Shown: positions 1-11,922 of the stretch, one piece after another
Numbering within the stretch: the stretch's first letter is position 1
Layout: each line of letters begins with the position of its first letter
DNA from: Dichetophora obliterata
Lineage: Eukaryota; Arthropoda; Insecta; Diptera; Sciomyzidae
Assembly (NCBI GenBank): GCA_963920525.1
Contig: OY986435.1
Coordinates: 102,545,615 to 102,609,614 of the forward strand
DNA length: 64,000 nt
Direction: 5' to 3'
Program-made: the position numbers and the translations under genes
The notes under the pieces: model-generated
What the model was told of the DNA's origin: nothing
Databases searched by the model: none
Seen by the model: only the letters and a program-made list of their open reading frames with translations

Positions 1-1060
1 TTGTTTGCGCAATTTTTTTCTTGCCAAATTGAGTACTTTTTCCATGTGTTACCACCTTGTGCAAAAATAGGCAATAATTGACCTAAAGGCATCACATTTA
101 CAATATCTGTTTTTAAGGCTAATATCTCGAATAACACACAAAAAAAATTGCCACACCCCCTATTTACGCCCGCAAGTTAATAAAAACGTTATATTTCAGA
201 CGAATTCGGTTGTATTGAACTAAAATTTTGTAATTTAGTTTGTAGGGTTACTATCAACAATTCAACAAAAAATGGGCGTGGTCGAACTATAACTACGCCT
301 ACTTTTCAGAAATTATAATTCCTGAGTTGTGCATGTTTTTCTAATGAAACTTGGTTTATATTTGCTATGAGACCAAGTGGTGGTCACTAGATATATAAAT
401 TTTGCCACGCCTACTTTTACCGCGCTTCTATGTATATAAAATCGTTCGTGCGGTGTCTCTTAAGATCTCAGGAGTGGTAACAACTAAGACAACCAAATTT
501 GCAATATCTGTTAATATCTCGGTTAATAAAGTTAATATCTCGGTTAATAAAAAAAAGCCACACACCCTTTTACCGCCCACAATACAATAAAAATGCTATA
601 TTTCGGACGGTTTTTATCATATTAGACTAAAATTTGCTAATTTAGTTTGTATGGCTACTGTCTGAAACTGTATTAAAACTGGGTGTCCACGCCCTCTTTT
701 ACAGCCCACAAATCAATAAAAATAGTTTATTTAAGACGATTTTGGTCGTATAAGACCTTAATTTGGTAATTTAGTTTGGGAACAGTACTAAAAATGGGCG
801 TGGTTACTCTGTAGCAACGCTCACTTTTTCATAAATCATTAAAATTGACTACTGGGCCGATTGCGCTAAAATTTTGGCAATCTATTTGTTTCGCCTACGA
901 TATAGTCTAGGGAAATTTTGCCAAACCCCCTTTTACCGCCTACAAATCAATAAAAATGCTATATTTTTTAGACGGTTTTAGTCGTATTAGACAAAATTTG
1001 GTAAATTAGTGCATATAGTTACTTTCGGAAACGGAACCAAAAATGGGCGTAATCGTACTT
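1..1060. repeat. Degenerate tandem/dispersed repeat
   Basis: A module recurs at about 165, 575, 695 and 935. Each copy carries a 'cgcccacaaatcaataaaaa' type start, a 'gacggttttagtcgtatta' type middle, 'aatttggtaatttagtttg', and an 'aaaaatgggcgtgg' type end. Copies are diverged and spacing is irregular (about 120-400 bp). No coding sequence is seen. Such modules are common in fly intergenic DNA. Confidence 0.6.
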
Positions 1061-3019
1061 CAGTTATACCAGTTCAGATGTACAAAAAATTAAAATTTTT
1101 TTCCCGATTGGTATGAAAGTTCTTATGTGGCAGTAAGCCGGTCTGTGACAGGAAAAGTTTTCCCCCTGCATTACTAGTAAATGATGAGAGGCTGCGAAGT
1201 TCACGTTAAAAATTACTCGTATACAAAAAACTTTTCTTACGCCCAATTAATGGCTTAAATTTTTCGCACATAGAATGACAAAATATTATTTGGTGGCAAC
1301 CCTCTTCCAACTGTCACTCATCTCTCGTTAGCAACATAAGCCGGGGAGATTAACCAAACATGCAGCACTTCCCAAAACCATTCTACAAAGTACTCAATTG
1401 CAATTTATGGTGCTCGCAATAACCAAAAGTGCTCAGTCTACCCATGCCCAACTACCCAAGTCAGTGTGAATACCCCTATTGAGAAAAAGTTATTGAATAT
1501 TTGCAGGTGGGTACTTTTTTATATTGCATCAGAATAAATTATTTTTATAGGGTTTAGTTTACCCTTGAAAAATGGCAAGAAAAGAATTTTCGGAAAACTG
1601 GGAGTTTGCCTATTTTTTCATAGATAATAAGAGATTAAAAAGATTTTAGTCTTAATAATATAACAGTTTTGTTAATAATAAAACAGTAAGATAAAAAAAA
1701 AATATAAAAACTAACCTTAGGTTTAGTTTTTACTATTAAAACTAACCAAATAAATATTATTATTAGAATAAAAAATGAAAAAACTTTATAACAAAATTTT
1801 CAAAAAAAAAAATAAAAAAGAAAGTAAAAAAATTAAAAACAAAAAAGTAAAACTGTAAAACAAAAAATAAAAAATTAAAAAAGGATATTTGAAAACCTCC
1901 ACGCGGTTAAAGCTGGGTAAATCAAATCTGACTAGCAAAAAACTTGAGCATTTGAAATTACTTGATTCATTATTTTTACAGTTTAAATATAAGTTCGCTG
2001 TCGCGGACTGTGCCAGCACTTTTGTTATTGGTAATTGCGCATTGCATTCAGATTAAAAAATTTTTATGTTGTTGCTTTTTGTTGTTTGTTGTTGTTGTTT
2101 TTTCACTCTTCAAATAATTTTTGTGGGCATCGCTGGTGTAAACCAATAATAATTTTTACACTGAATTTTTCTAAAACTTTAACCTTACTACTGAAAGCGG
2201 TTTATTTACACTCCCTACACAGACTATTTACTATCATCTCTGCAACAAGAATTTCACGAAGAAAAAACACCAGCATTTTCAATGCACTGTCTGCACCCAT
2301 TGAATATGCTCTCCATGACTCTGGACCGTTATAAATGAGCAACCAAATCGTTTGTCAGCTTTTATGCTATTGACGATTTCAAGGGAGAGTCTGACCTTTG
2401 GTTTAATTCATGAAAGGAACAAAATCTCAGCAAAGACGAATTGCATTAGCTCAAATTATGTTTGTATTTAAGTACATACATACATATGTATAAATTTTTG
2501 CATTCGCAAATTTGCTGTATCTAAATGGATTTTTCAGCGTGTTAGATTGCATAAAACAACTGTTTCAGCAACAACAAGTCCTATCAATAAAAGTTGTCGA
2601 TAACTCATAGCTCCTAATTCTCACGCAATTCTTGAAGCAGCGATTTCGGAATTGTTTGATTTTGAAAAAATTCTTGAAATATTTGATTATAATCAAATAA
2701 TCAAAATTAAATCAGAAATTTGAAAAAAATAAAATCCAAATAAATATCAATTAAAAAATTAACTAATTTTATTAGAAAAAACTTTGGTATTGCTTTCGTG
2801 TGATTTTATTTTCAATCCAAATATGAAACAATATTTTCGCCATATTTTCAGATATATAATTGTGTACACAAATGTGAAGTGAAAAATTGAATAAATGTAA
2901 GCTATTTGAATTCACCATTTACACATTTTGCGCCACCCTATATAAAAGTCTTGCTACGCCCACGTCTGTAAGGACATTAAAATATCGTTCGTTTTATTTT
3001 CGCTCATTAGAAAAAGTGA
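1061..3019. other. AT-rich intergenic DNA, nothing recognised
   Basis: Mostly A/T runs, including poly(A)-rich 1680-1880. No open frame has a convincing start, composition or family motif. Confidence 0.5.
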
Positions 3020-3088
3020 GGTTTTTGAAATTTCACTCAAGCAAATTACAAAACGAGGCATAAAAAAGCTTTGAAGCGAAGCTTCAAA
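3020..3088 (+). repeat. 3' fragment of the tRNA-core repeat
   Basis: This short piece matches, on the plus strand, the 3' terminus of the repeats at 21075-21703 and 37382-37768. It contains the 'tcactcaagcaaatta' and 'aaaacgagg' segments and the same end, 'gaagcgaagcttc'. It is a third, strongly truncated copy of that family. Confidence 0.6.
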
Positions 3089-3749
3089 AACTGGCCAATT
3101 TTATCTGAATTTAGCTTAAGGATCCAATAAATTGTATCTACTTTAAAATAAAAAAAAAAAATCGAAGTCAATCCTCTTAATGAGTAGCTCTTGAGATATC
3201 GTGGAGACCTGTTTGAAAATCATGATTTTTCAGAAAACGCGTTTCAAGATTTGGTTAACGATTTTTTGAGTTCATTTAAGAAAATATGGGTTCCATTTGT
3301 ATGCTATAACTTTTTTATGCAATCGTTATCGGCCAAACCGCTTTGGGGACATATTCTACACATCATAAGCTATTGAAAAATAAAAAAAAAATTTAGCTTT
3401 TTGGTCAAGTTTTATGAGAACCTCCCCTTATCGAATCAAAATATTGTTTTTACAATATGGTGTTATTTTCACTTTCGAAAGCGCCATAACTACAAACCGC
3501 GAATCAATTCCGCACAGAAGATCAGTTGCACCAAACTGTGGAAACTAGAAAAATAGGGTCTTGATAAAAATTATTTAAAAAATAGTAAGGAAATATCTTC
3601 GACTGGACCGAAGTTAAAATACCCCCACTGCCGTATTTTAAGTCTTGATGTTGTATAATCTTGATGACGTCACTTTTATTGGTCACGATTTTTATCCAAT
3701 ATATCAAATTTAAACCCACAGTCCTTTTTATTTATTAAAGCTTTTGTAT
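3089..3749. other. Intergenic DNA, nothing recognised
   Basis: AT-rich, with short open frames on both strands but no recognisable protein. No structured repeat was found. Confidence 0.4.
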
Positions 3750-4640
3750 ACATCAAGTTCAAACAGCAATTTTTTGAAATTTATAAAGGTTTTACCATTA
3801 TGATTGCGTCATTTTGTATAGAAGGTGGGCTGAATTTTCAGTTTTGAAAAATTCGAAGCCATTCTAGTAATTTTTGTGGAATTTAAGGAGATTTTACTGA
3901 TTTCATAAAGTCACTTTGTATGGGAGGTAGCCATGGTTTTCATTAGATTTTTCCAAATTTCATACTTAAAGAGCATATTCATTGTTACAACTAATGTGCA
4001 AAACTTTAAGTCATTAGATTAATTTTTGCGGAATTGATAGAGATTTTACCAATTTTGTAAACTCACTTTACATGAGAGGTAGACGTGATATTTATTCGAC
4101 TTTTACAAATTTCATACGTGCAAAACTTAAGTTACTAGATTAATTTTTGTTAGATTTAAAGAGATTTTATCGTTTTGGTATGCAATTTTTTCAAATGTAC
4201 ATTCATTCTAAAAGCTTATGTGCAAAATTTTAAGTCATTAGATTAATTTTTGCGGATTTGAAAGAGATTTTACCTTTTTCTCAAACTTACTTTGTTTGGA
4301 GGTAGACGCGATTTTTATTCGACTTTTACAAATTTCATACTCAAAGTGAATATTAAAGTTCAAAGCTTATGTGCAAAATTTTAAGTCATTAGATTAATTT
4401 TTGTGGAATTTAAAGAGATTTTACCGTTTTGGTTAAGTCACTTTGTATGGGAGGTAAGCGTGGTTTTCATCCGATTTGACTCATTTTCGAGCATGACCTC
4501 CATTATTAATAAAAAGCTTGTTATTAAATTTCGTTACGATAGCTATTAAGTTACGGCTGTTATCGTGATCCAAGACAGACAGACGGACAGACGGCATGGC
4601 TAAATCGACTCAGGAGGTGATGCTGATCAAGAATATACTT
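3750..4640. repeat. Tandem repeat ending in a gacagacggacagacgg tail
   Basis: At least five diverged units of about 100-150 bp share 'aagtcattagattaattttt', 'aaagagattttacc' and 'cactttgtatgggaggta'; unit centres lie near 3860, 4005, 4130, 4230 and 4380. The array ends with a purine-rich 'gacagacagacggacagacgg' stretch and 'atggctaaatcgactcag', a combination known as a dispersed fly repeat end. Confidence 0.65.
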
Positions 4641-5739
4641 TTCTATACCTAGTTAACAAAAAAAATCATCTTAAGAAAATGCATTTTTAATATATAACAA
4701 AATTTCATTTAATAAGAATTTATTAAATAAATATATGGTACAAAATAAATTCATTATAAGAAATATTTTTTAATAATAAAAACAAAATTGTACTTAATGG
4801 GAATTTATTAAATAAGTATGTATGTGGAGTTTTTTAAAGGCGGAAAATTTTAAATGTGAACACAGGAAAATGTTTTCAAAATCCATGAAATAACCTTTAT
4901 TTTAAAGAAAATTTTTGGCATAAATGTTTGATTATGATTTCGGGCATGTGGCCGCCGCAGCTGGCACGCACATAGCGTAATCTGGAGGTCCGATGTATTT
5001 CTCGAATATGTTTCTCGAATAGAGCAAATTTAAGTGTTTTTCAATATAAATTTGAACAATTTATAAACTTTGCTCCGGTGTGAGTCTATTCATGATGAAT
5101 TGTCAAACCAAGCGAGAAATGTCGAATTGGATGTCACAGAAAACAATATAGCCAATTTAAAGTTATCCGCCTGTAAAGTGAATACTGGTATAGCTTCAAA
5201 TTATGACTTGGTTTGAGAAAGAAAAATTTAGCTACTTTCACTGCTCGTCCACAAATATTGAGCAAACTTATATAATAAATTGTTTTAAAAAACATTTCTA
5301 AAAATATTTAGAGAAAAAAAAAACAAAAATCGAAACATGGAAAAATTATTTAATTCCGCGTTGAAACCACTGTGTGACGTTGCTATCAAGTGCAATTCAA
5401 ACTTTGAATTCTGGATAGAAATTATTTATATTTTCTATAAAAGAACATTTTGGGCGCCACCAATTTTTTACGTCACTGTCGTGGGTCTGCTTTGCCTGCC
5501 CCTAGGGACGGAAACACTTAAAAATAAATCTATTTTCTGATAAAAGGATATAAAATAAACTTGATTAAAAATAAGCAGCAAATTGTTCAATCATGGAATC
5601 ACCTTAATGGCTTATATACACGCTAAATGTAATAGTCATTGGCCGATACATGTATCCATTTAACAAATTTGATGGTTTAAGAGAATCTTTACTGCCAGAA
5701 TTTCAGTAAACAATTCAGTAATCTTCATTCAATCTGTGA
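4641..5739. other. Intergenic DNA downstream of gene 1
   Basis: AT-rich. A 67-codon frame at 5337-5540 (plus) starts with ATG in good context (aaacatgg) and has one hydrophobic stretch, but no family is recognisable and chance is the simplest explanation. Confidence 0.4.
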
Positions 5740-6894
5740 TTATTTATTAACCCTGAAAAAATAAAAACAAGACTTCAGACTGCTTAACATTTGGGTGTCG
5801 GGGAATCCGTAAGGAATGCACTTGTCCCATACGTCAACTAGTTCCACATCCGAATTATCATCGCTTTGTAAACTATTCCTGCGTTCGCGGTGTCTTGAAG
5901 TTGATACTCTACCACGTTGAATTTTGATATCATAGTAAATCTGCAGTTCTTCCAATTTTGTTTGAAGCTTTTCAAAGTCTTGTTCGGGTTTTTTGAGAAA
6001 GCGGCAACGGATTTCATAGCCGCCAAAGAGGAAGCAGTTGAAAAGACGTTGAATGCGAAACTCAAGTTGTCGGAGGACATACATTGTGGTAACCTCAGTC
6101 ATGGCGTACACATCGTAGGCAATGTTAAGTTCTGTTCCAGCGGCACATTTAAATATTTGAACAGACCATTGTTGAAGGAAGTCCATGTAGCTATTGCAGC
6201 ACCACTCGTCCCGCTTAAACTTCCACGTATGCAGCACGTCATTCTGTATGTCAGAATAGCGTCCAAATGTACGTTCCATCGCATGCATTGTATCTACAAT
6301 AAATTCCAAGGCCTGGTCTATGATATCCGAGAACATGATGTGAAAAAATTCCATTTCTGCAAAATAATCAGTTAGTTGGGACTTCACTTCCATGGACAGA
6401 TGTCGATGGGCGGTAGGCACTTGTCGCAACTTATGTAGAAGGGCACTACTTTCGTTTTTGGTGATTTCGAACAAATTTCCACTCTCCTTTCGAAAAGCTC
6501 CAGCAGCGTCAGAAGAAGATCGAAAAAATGTTAATAGATCGTTTAGTTTTTGCAACTGATGCTGGGATTTGGTGACATCTATGTAATTTACAACGGTATT
6601 CAATATCGTAGATGTAGTTAGATTTCTCTGGATATTCTCTAAGAAATTGTGAAGAATCGCTTGAAGTTTCCTTTTCGATTTATCAGCGTTTTTAACAGCT
6701 TTGTAAAATCCAAGCGAAATATGCTCACCACTTATGGGATGTGTAGGTGCGCCCAGGCGAGCAGGTGGCCAAAGTGTTTTAGTTATCTGCACATTTTTAA
6801 GCTCCAGCGATTCAGTGGGTGGTGATATTAGTGCAAGAAGCGTTAAGAAGTAAATGCAAGAAAGTCCTAAGATACTTAAAGTATTCGCCACCAT
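5740..6894 (-). CDS. Secreted cysteine-containing protein of unknown function (gene 1)
   Basis: Single-exon frame of 384 codons. The start is the ATG at 6894-6892 in context aacaaaATGG; the frame is open for 11 more codons upstream, but the first codon there is TTG and would bury the signal peptide. Residues 5-23 are hydrophobic, followed by a Pro/Ser-rich likely cleavage region (about 25-30), so the protein is probably secreted. Sequons lie at N91 (NLT) and N147 (NES). The middle (about 60-230) is charged and helix-like. The mature part has seven cysteines: C232, C233, C250, C287, C297, C359 and C376. Residues 330-355 are basic then acidic and look disordered. I do not recognise the family. 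The gene at 35164-36144 has the same general plan and may be a distant paralogue. There are no internal stops and the composition is less AT-rich than the surroundings, so the frame is probably real. Confidence 0.75.
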   Translation of the reverse strand: MVANTLSILGLSCIYFLTLLALISPPTESLELKNVQITKTLWPPARLGAPTHPISGEHISLGFYKAVKNADKSKRKLQAILHNFLENIQRNLTTSTILNTVVNYIDVTKSQHQLQKLNDLLTFFRSSSDAAGAFRKESGNLFEITKNESSALLHKLRQVPTAHRHLSMEVKSQLTDYFAEMEFFHIMFSDIIDQALEFIVDTMHAMERTFGRYSDIQNDVLHTWKFKRDEWCCNSYMDFLQQWSVQIFKCAAGTELNIAYDVYAMTEVTTMYVLRQLEFRIQRLFNCFLFGGYEIRCRFLKKPEQDFEKLQTKLEELQIYYDIKIQRGRVSTSRHRERRNSLQSDDNSDVELVDVWDKCIPYGFPDTQMLSSLKSCFYFFRVNK

Positions 6895-7337
6895 TTTGTT
6901 TGGAGCATTATTTTGTGCGCGAAGCAATACACGTCAAATTCGAATCAGTTTTACTGAAAGACTAAATATAACTCTGCCTCGTAGTCAAAAATGAGATCAA
7001 AATATATACATAGGTTCAAAGATTGCATGGAGACCAATGCGGCGGCACTCTCTGGCGATGGATAGCACTCTTCTTAGCTATAATAATAATAATTGTTTCA
7101 GAGCAGTTTATATTTAGAACTCCAATGGATTAAGAGGCTACATCGCTTATTGATGAGCTGATTATTGTATCAGAAGATATTGTTGATGCATACATAGAAT
7201 ACTGAGCAATCAAGCGATAGGTACAACAAATACAAAAATTAAATTGGGTGTATTGCCGTCACAAGTCCTAGAAATTAAGCTCCTGTTTTTATTTCATTAT
7301 TGCTTAAACACTTATTGAAATCTCCAAACTCATATTT
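6895..7337. other. 5' flank of gene 1 and spacer
   Basis: Should hold the gene 1 promoter. On the minus strand a TCAGT-type initiator sits at 6957-6953 and TATA-like AT stretches lie further upstream (about 6964-7010). The spacing is not a clean TATA-Inr fit, so no transcription start is claimed. Confidence 0.3.
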
Positions 7338-8594
7338 GGGTCATTCCATATGAAAACGCCTAATGTGTGAGATGAAGTTTCCGATTTTGATAAAAAAATT
7401 TCAGGATGATCTTGTTGGTAAACAATACTAAAAACCATAGTAATTTTTTTTTTAGTTACCTAACTTGGGATCGGCACCCATTTGAAGTCCGAAATTGAGT
7501 GATTTTCATAGACTCCTTAAGAAGGCAGCAACTTTTTAACTGAACAGATATAATTACCCTTGCGATTTTATTTGCTCCTTAGAAGATGCGCTTCTTATAA
7601 AAAAAATTGATTATCTCATCTGTTAGGAATGTATAGTTTCAAGTCTCTAGACAAACATATTCTTAAAGAAAAAGATCATTGAAAATTAAAAATTTTAAAA
7701 AAGGCAATACTTTGAACATCAAAACGGGCATGTGGAGGACCTGGTAAAAATCTGAAATTTTTACAAAATATAGTCCCAATTTTAGTCTTTACATGCTTTT
7801 TAATTTGGTTTTGTTACTTTGACTTCTCATAAAGATACGTTTTTTTAAAATATACCTTTTTGAGATATTTGAAAGTTCTATTTGAGGCACAAATTTTAAT
7901 TTTTATTTAAAAAACATTAAAGTTAATACAATAGTACATTAATGTGGTTAGTTTCGTTTGTTGTGTATGTTTTTTTTTGTGTGTATGTATTTGCACGAGT
8001 GACGTAGGCTGCGCAGTACATTTCATTTTTGGCGCTCTGAGTGCGCATTCTTTTATATGTCACTCTTGAATATTTTTTAAGTCTGAAATTTCGTTGTCGA
8101 TTTCTCTTACGGCTCTCTCAATTTTTCTCTTCAAGATCTTAGAATAAGAAAGGGAAATGTCAAAGAATAATTAAAATTAAAGAACATTACAATTCAATAA
8201 AAATTACCGATCCCGAACTAATAGTTTGGTCACAGGACCTAATGCAATATCTCAAAAATCAACAAATTTTATAAAATTTTCAATGATTTACAATTCAATG
8301 GTTTGTTGTAAAGATGAGATAATAATTTTTTTTATAAGAAGCGCATCTTCTAAGGAGCAAATAATATCGCAATGGTAATTATATCTGTTATAAAAAAAAT
8401 AGTTGCGGCCTTCTAAAGGAGACTATGAAAATCACTCAATTTCGGACTTCGAATGGATGCCGATCCCAAGTTAGGTAACTAAAAAAAAATTACTACGGTT
8501 TTTATTATTGTTTACCCATAAGATCATCTTGAAATTTTTTATCAAAATCGGAAACTTCAGCTCACACATTAAGCGTTTTCATATGGAATGACCC
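7338..8594. mobile_element. Non-autonomous element with ~280-bp terminal inverted repeats
   Basis: Left arm 7338-7621 and right arm 8313-8594 are inverted copies at roughly 90% identity by eye. The ends are GGGTCATTCCATATGAAAAC and its complement. ATTT flanks both sides (7334-7337 and 8595-8598), a possible 4-bp target duplication; a shorter TT is also possible. The ~690-bp centre has no transposase. This is a MITE/foldback-type element of unknown superfamily. The string gaatgaccc, the same terminal motif, recurs at 9686-9694. Confidence 0.85.
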
Positions 8595-9699
8595 ATTTAT
8601 AAACACGTTTGAATGTTAAAAAAGTTAAATAAAAACCTGAAGTGGTTGTGTTATTACACAAGTAGAGTTTTGTTTTGGGTTTTTTTTATAATAAGCTACC
8701 AATTTATTCAGTTTTATAAATAATTTAATTTTTAATCTACATGCAAAATAATATAATAGTTTTTTTTTTAATTGTGCTCTACTATGTTCACTTTATTTCT
8801 TATCAAATTAACTTATTGTCTATTGACAGATTGTACATAAATAAATTAAAAAAATTTCAGTTTTTTTGAAACCAACTATTTCGAGAATTAGAATCGTGTA
8901 CCCGACATTTTCCAAAAGTTTTTAACTTGTTTTTCCTGTACAGTTAATGTTTTATAATTTATTCAAAGTAACCGTTATTATCTGATATATTGACACCAAA
9001 TCTGTACTTCTATAAATAAAAAGTAAAAAAAATTAAAAAAAAGCTTTTATTTAAAAAAGACGTGAACTAAAAATAAAAAATAAATTTATGTGACATTTGT
9101 CATATATGTATAATATACATTGTATATAGTAGGTATATTCTAGGTGCAGAAGAACCCTTTTCTTGGTTACTCATCATCATAATATAAGCGTACGTAAATT
9201 ATAAATTCAGAATTTTTCAAATACATTTATATTTAAAAACTTGAGGCACCGATGTCCGCGATCCGTTATACAGATTTACTACACATTATCATTAAAATTT
9301 GACGTAGAATACGATGGTTATGTTTAAAACACGCTAAGTGGTGGGTAAGATTGGTCAAATTTTATTTAAAAATTTCAATTGTGTTTAACAATATGAAATT
9401 TTTCATAATTTTTTTTAAAACTATTTTTTCTTAAAATTCACTTTTTTATCTTCAAAATAAAACAAAAAAATTGTATCTAGCTTAAACAGAACCGAAGTTA
9501 TGAATTTTTGAAAATTAGTCTCCAAGGCAAAAATCACGAAAATCTAAAACTTTTAACGCTCTTTATATAAAAAAAAATCCGCAAACACGAGGTCTCTTTT
9601 TTCGATATAGAACCCGTAAAAAAAATTTCATGCAAATCAAAAATGGGTCTGTCATTTTTTGTTCAAATCTGTACGGTTTGTAAAAGAATGACCCATATA
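8595..9699. other. AT-rich spacer, nothing coding
   Basis: No supported frame. It ends with a second 'agaatgaccc' (9685-9694), like the terminus of the element to the left, which suggests a related but degraded end. Confidence 0.4.
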
Positions 9700-10548
9700 C
9701 AGTTGCGGTCAAAATAAAAGCAGTGCTTTTATATTCAGACATGTTTGGATAAATAATAGCAGTCTACAAATTTCGGATCCGGTAAACCCATTATCAACTT
9801 TCAACACTGGTTCGAAATCTGTACTCAGTTTTCTGCTATATTATAAAATTTTCATGATACAGGGTGTTTTACGTTTTTGACAAGTGTTTAATATTATTGG
9901 TCTAGAATCTTAACTTCTCACCATAAAATAGAAAATAATATTTTGTATTATAGAAAAAAATATCAAATTTTCCATCAATATATCAACCACTTTAGTGTCG
10001 TGTGCTATAGCGGAGCTAAAATTTCCAACGGAATATCAACAAATTTTGTATCTTTTTTTTTAGGAGAGCTGATATTGTCCAAAGTTAGAATTTAGAAAAA
10101 AACTGTTGATTAAGTGTATTTTTACATGAAAAAAGACATTTTAAATTTGGACGATTACAGCTCCGATAAAACAAAATATACAAAATTTGTTGATATTTCG
10201 TTGAATAATCTCAAAATTTTTGTTCCGCTATCGCACTTGACACGATAGTGGTTGATATATTGATTGAAAAGTTGATATTTTTTCCAAATTACAAAATATA
10301 ATTTTTTACTTTATGGTGAGTAGTTCAGATTCTAGATAAATAATACGAAACACGTGCCAAAAACGTAAAATACCCTGTATCTTGAAAATTTTACAATACA
10401 GGAGGAAACTGAGTACAGATTTGAAACCAGCGTTGAAAGCACATATAGGAATGGTAATGGGTTTACCGGATCCGAAATTGTTAGACAAGTATTATTTATC
10501 CAAACATGTCTGAATATAAGAGTACTGCTATTTTTTTGACCGCAGCTG
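9700..10548. mobile_element. Tc1/mariner-type MITE with long inverted repeats
   Basis: Starts CAGTTGCGGTCAAAATAAAA and ends with the diverged complement (gaccgcagctg). Both sides are flanked by TA (9698-9699 and 10549-10550), the Tc1/mariner signature. The arms are about 400 bp; shared inverted segments include 'tttggataaataatagcag', 'ggtaaacccatta', 'tgtactcagttt' and 'acagggtgttttacgttttt'. No transposase is present. A partial second copy lies at 53440-53859. Confidence 0.85.
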
Positions 10549-10610
10549 TATATTAAAAAAATATTCTAAACATTTTCAAATTCCTCAAAAATTCCTAAAA
10601 ATAAAATTCC

Positions 10611-11450
10611 TCAAAAATTTCTCACAGCTACTTTAAATTCCTCACGTTTTGAGGAATTACTCACAAAGTGGCAACACTGGTATTCAGGTAAAAGTTTTTT
10701 GTTAACTTCAGCAGTTGTATCGACATTTTTCATTACTACAAAATTCCCGACTTTAAAAACTGTTGCAGGAACGTTATGCTTTGAAAAATACTTTTTACTA
10801 TACTCCTGCATTACTTTTTACTATACTTCTCAAGGCTTCTAAACGTACGTTATTAATAATCACAGCCAACATTTTCACGTTTATCTTCCAAATATTCTGT
10901 TAACTCATGTTCTGATCTTCCTCGTTGTTAAATACCAAACAATAATGCACCAGAACTATTACGAGTTGAACTATGGGTTGTATTATTGATAGCATATTCG
11001 ACCTCCGTCTACCTGTTGTCCCAATCTGAATGTTCTTATGGCTCAGATAATTTTGCCAGCATGGCTTTAAGAATCCTATAGACTCGTTCAACCTGATCAT
11101 TAGCTTGTGGAGAGGCTACTGCAACTTTAACATGATCTACATTATTTCTCTAAACAAAGTTTTTAAATTCACCAGAAGTGAAAAAGGTTCCCCTATTACT
11201 AATGATTTGTCTTGGTCTGCTGTAGTTAAAAATACTTTTGTAACGACGCACATACTTCTTTTTCACTTGTTGTTTTTAAAAAATTTTTAATAAATCCTTT
11301 TACTTTCTTTTTTAATTTAAGAAACCAATAAACCCCCAAATGACCAATCTTCACATGTAATATTCGAATAATATTAGATTCCATTTCAACTGGAACATAT
11401 CTGTTCGGGTAGCAAACGATCGTGGATAGATTGGCGGAAAAAGAGAACAA
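10611..11450 (-). pseudogene. Gypsy integrase remnant
   Basis: Three out-of-frame pieces read in order on the minus strand. At 11450-11226 there is the N-terminal zinc-binding region, with H-x-K-I-G-H-L-G and an aromatic/Lys-rich helix. At 11100-10900 the catalytic-core end is followed by a GRRR segment. At 10811-10611 lies the C-terminal part with 'VGNFVVMKN', typical of gypsy integrases just after the core. Stops and frameshifts separate the pieces and the complete DDE triad is not readable. Confidence 0.7.
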
Positions 11451-11922
11451 ATGAGTTAGAGTGGGTGATTAACAAATTGCGCATTATTTATACCTTTTTG
11501 TACAACAATTGTGGTGGTTTCATAAACAGTATTATTTTGTGTTGTCCTGTTGAAGTTGATGTTGATGGGTCCTCGTCTTCTAGGCGGGTAGGCCGCCGTG
11601 CTGCTGATCCCCGAAGCTGATGATGAATTTGCTGCTGGCTATTTATGTCCAATTCGTATATGTTGTATATAAAGCTGTGTATTCGATGTATTTGATGTTG
11701 AATGTAAATATATGGTGAATATGTGTTCTAATGTTGTCTTTGGGTGATTGATACGTTCCAATTCGGGTGGGTAAAACGATGTCTTTTTACTTTCTGTATT
11801 CTAAGACAAATAAACATTGTCAAGACGCTGGGCCAACGTTGCTGTTGCTGTTTAATATACACGGTGTTTACGTTTGACGTAAACATATCACTGGTAATGA
11901 TTTTCAAATGCTACCTTAAATA
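11451..11922. other. Unassigned insertion between RNase H and integrase of gypsy 1
   Basis: About 470 bp, richer in G/T than the flanks, does not continue either gypsy frame. It contains a TATAAAG-like motif (about 11668) and an aataaac signal (about 11810), so it could be a solo LTR. No terminal repeats or target duplication were confirmed. Confidence 0.3.

Noticed and set aside
5337..5540. Small 67-aa gene with a hydrophobic segment
   Set aside because: Good ATG context, but no homologue pattern, no promoter and an AT-rich setting; chance is likely.
5917..6375. 152-aa plus-strand ORF
   Set aside because: Antisense shadow of gene 1; composition and missing motifs argue against it.
6895..6927. 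N-terminal extension of gene 1
   Set aside because: Would need a TTG start and would place 11 polar residues before the signal peptide.
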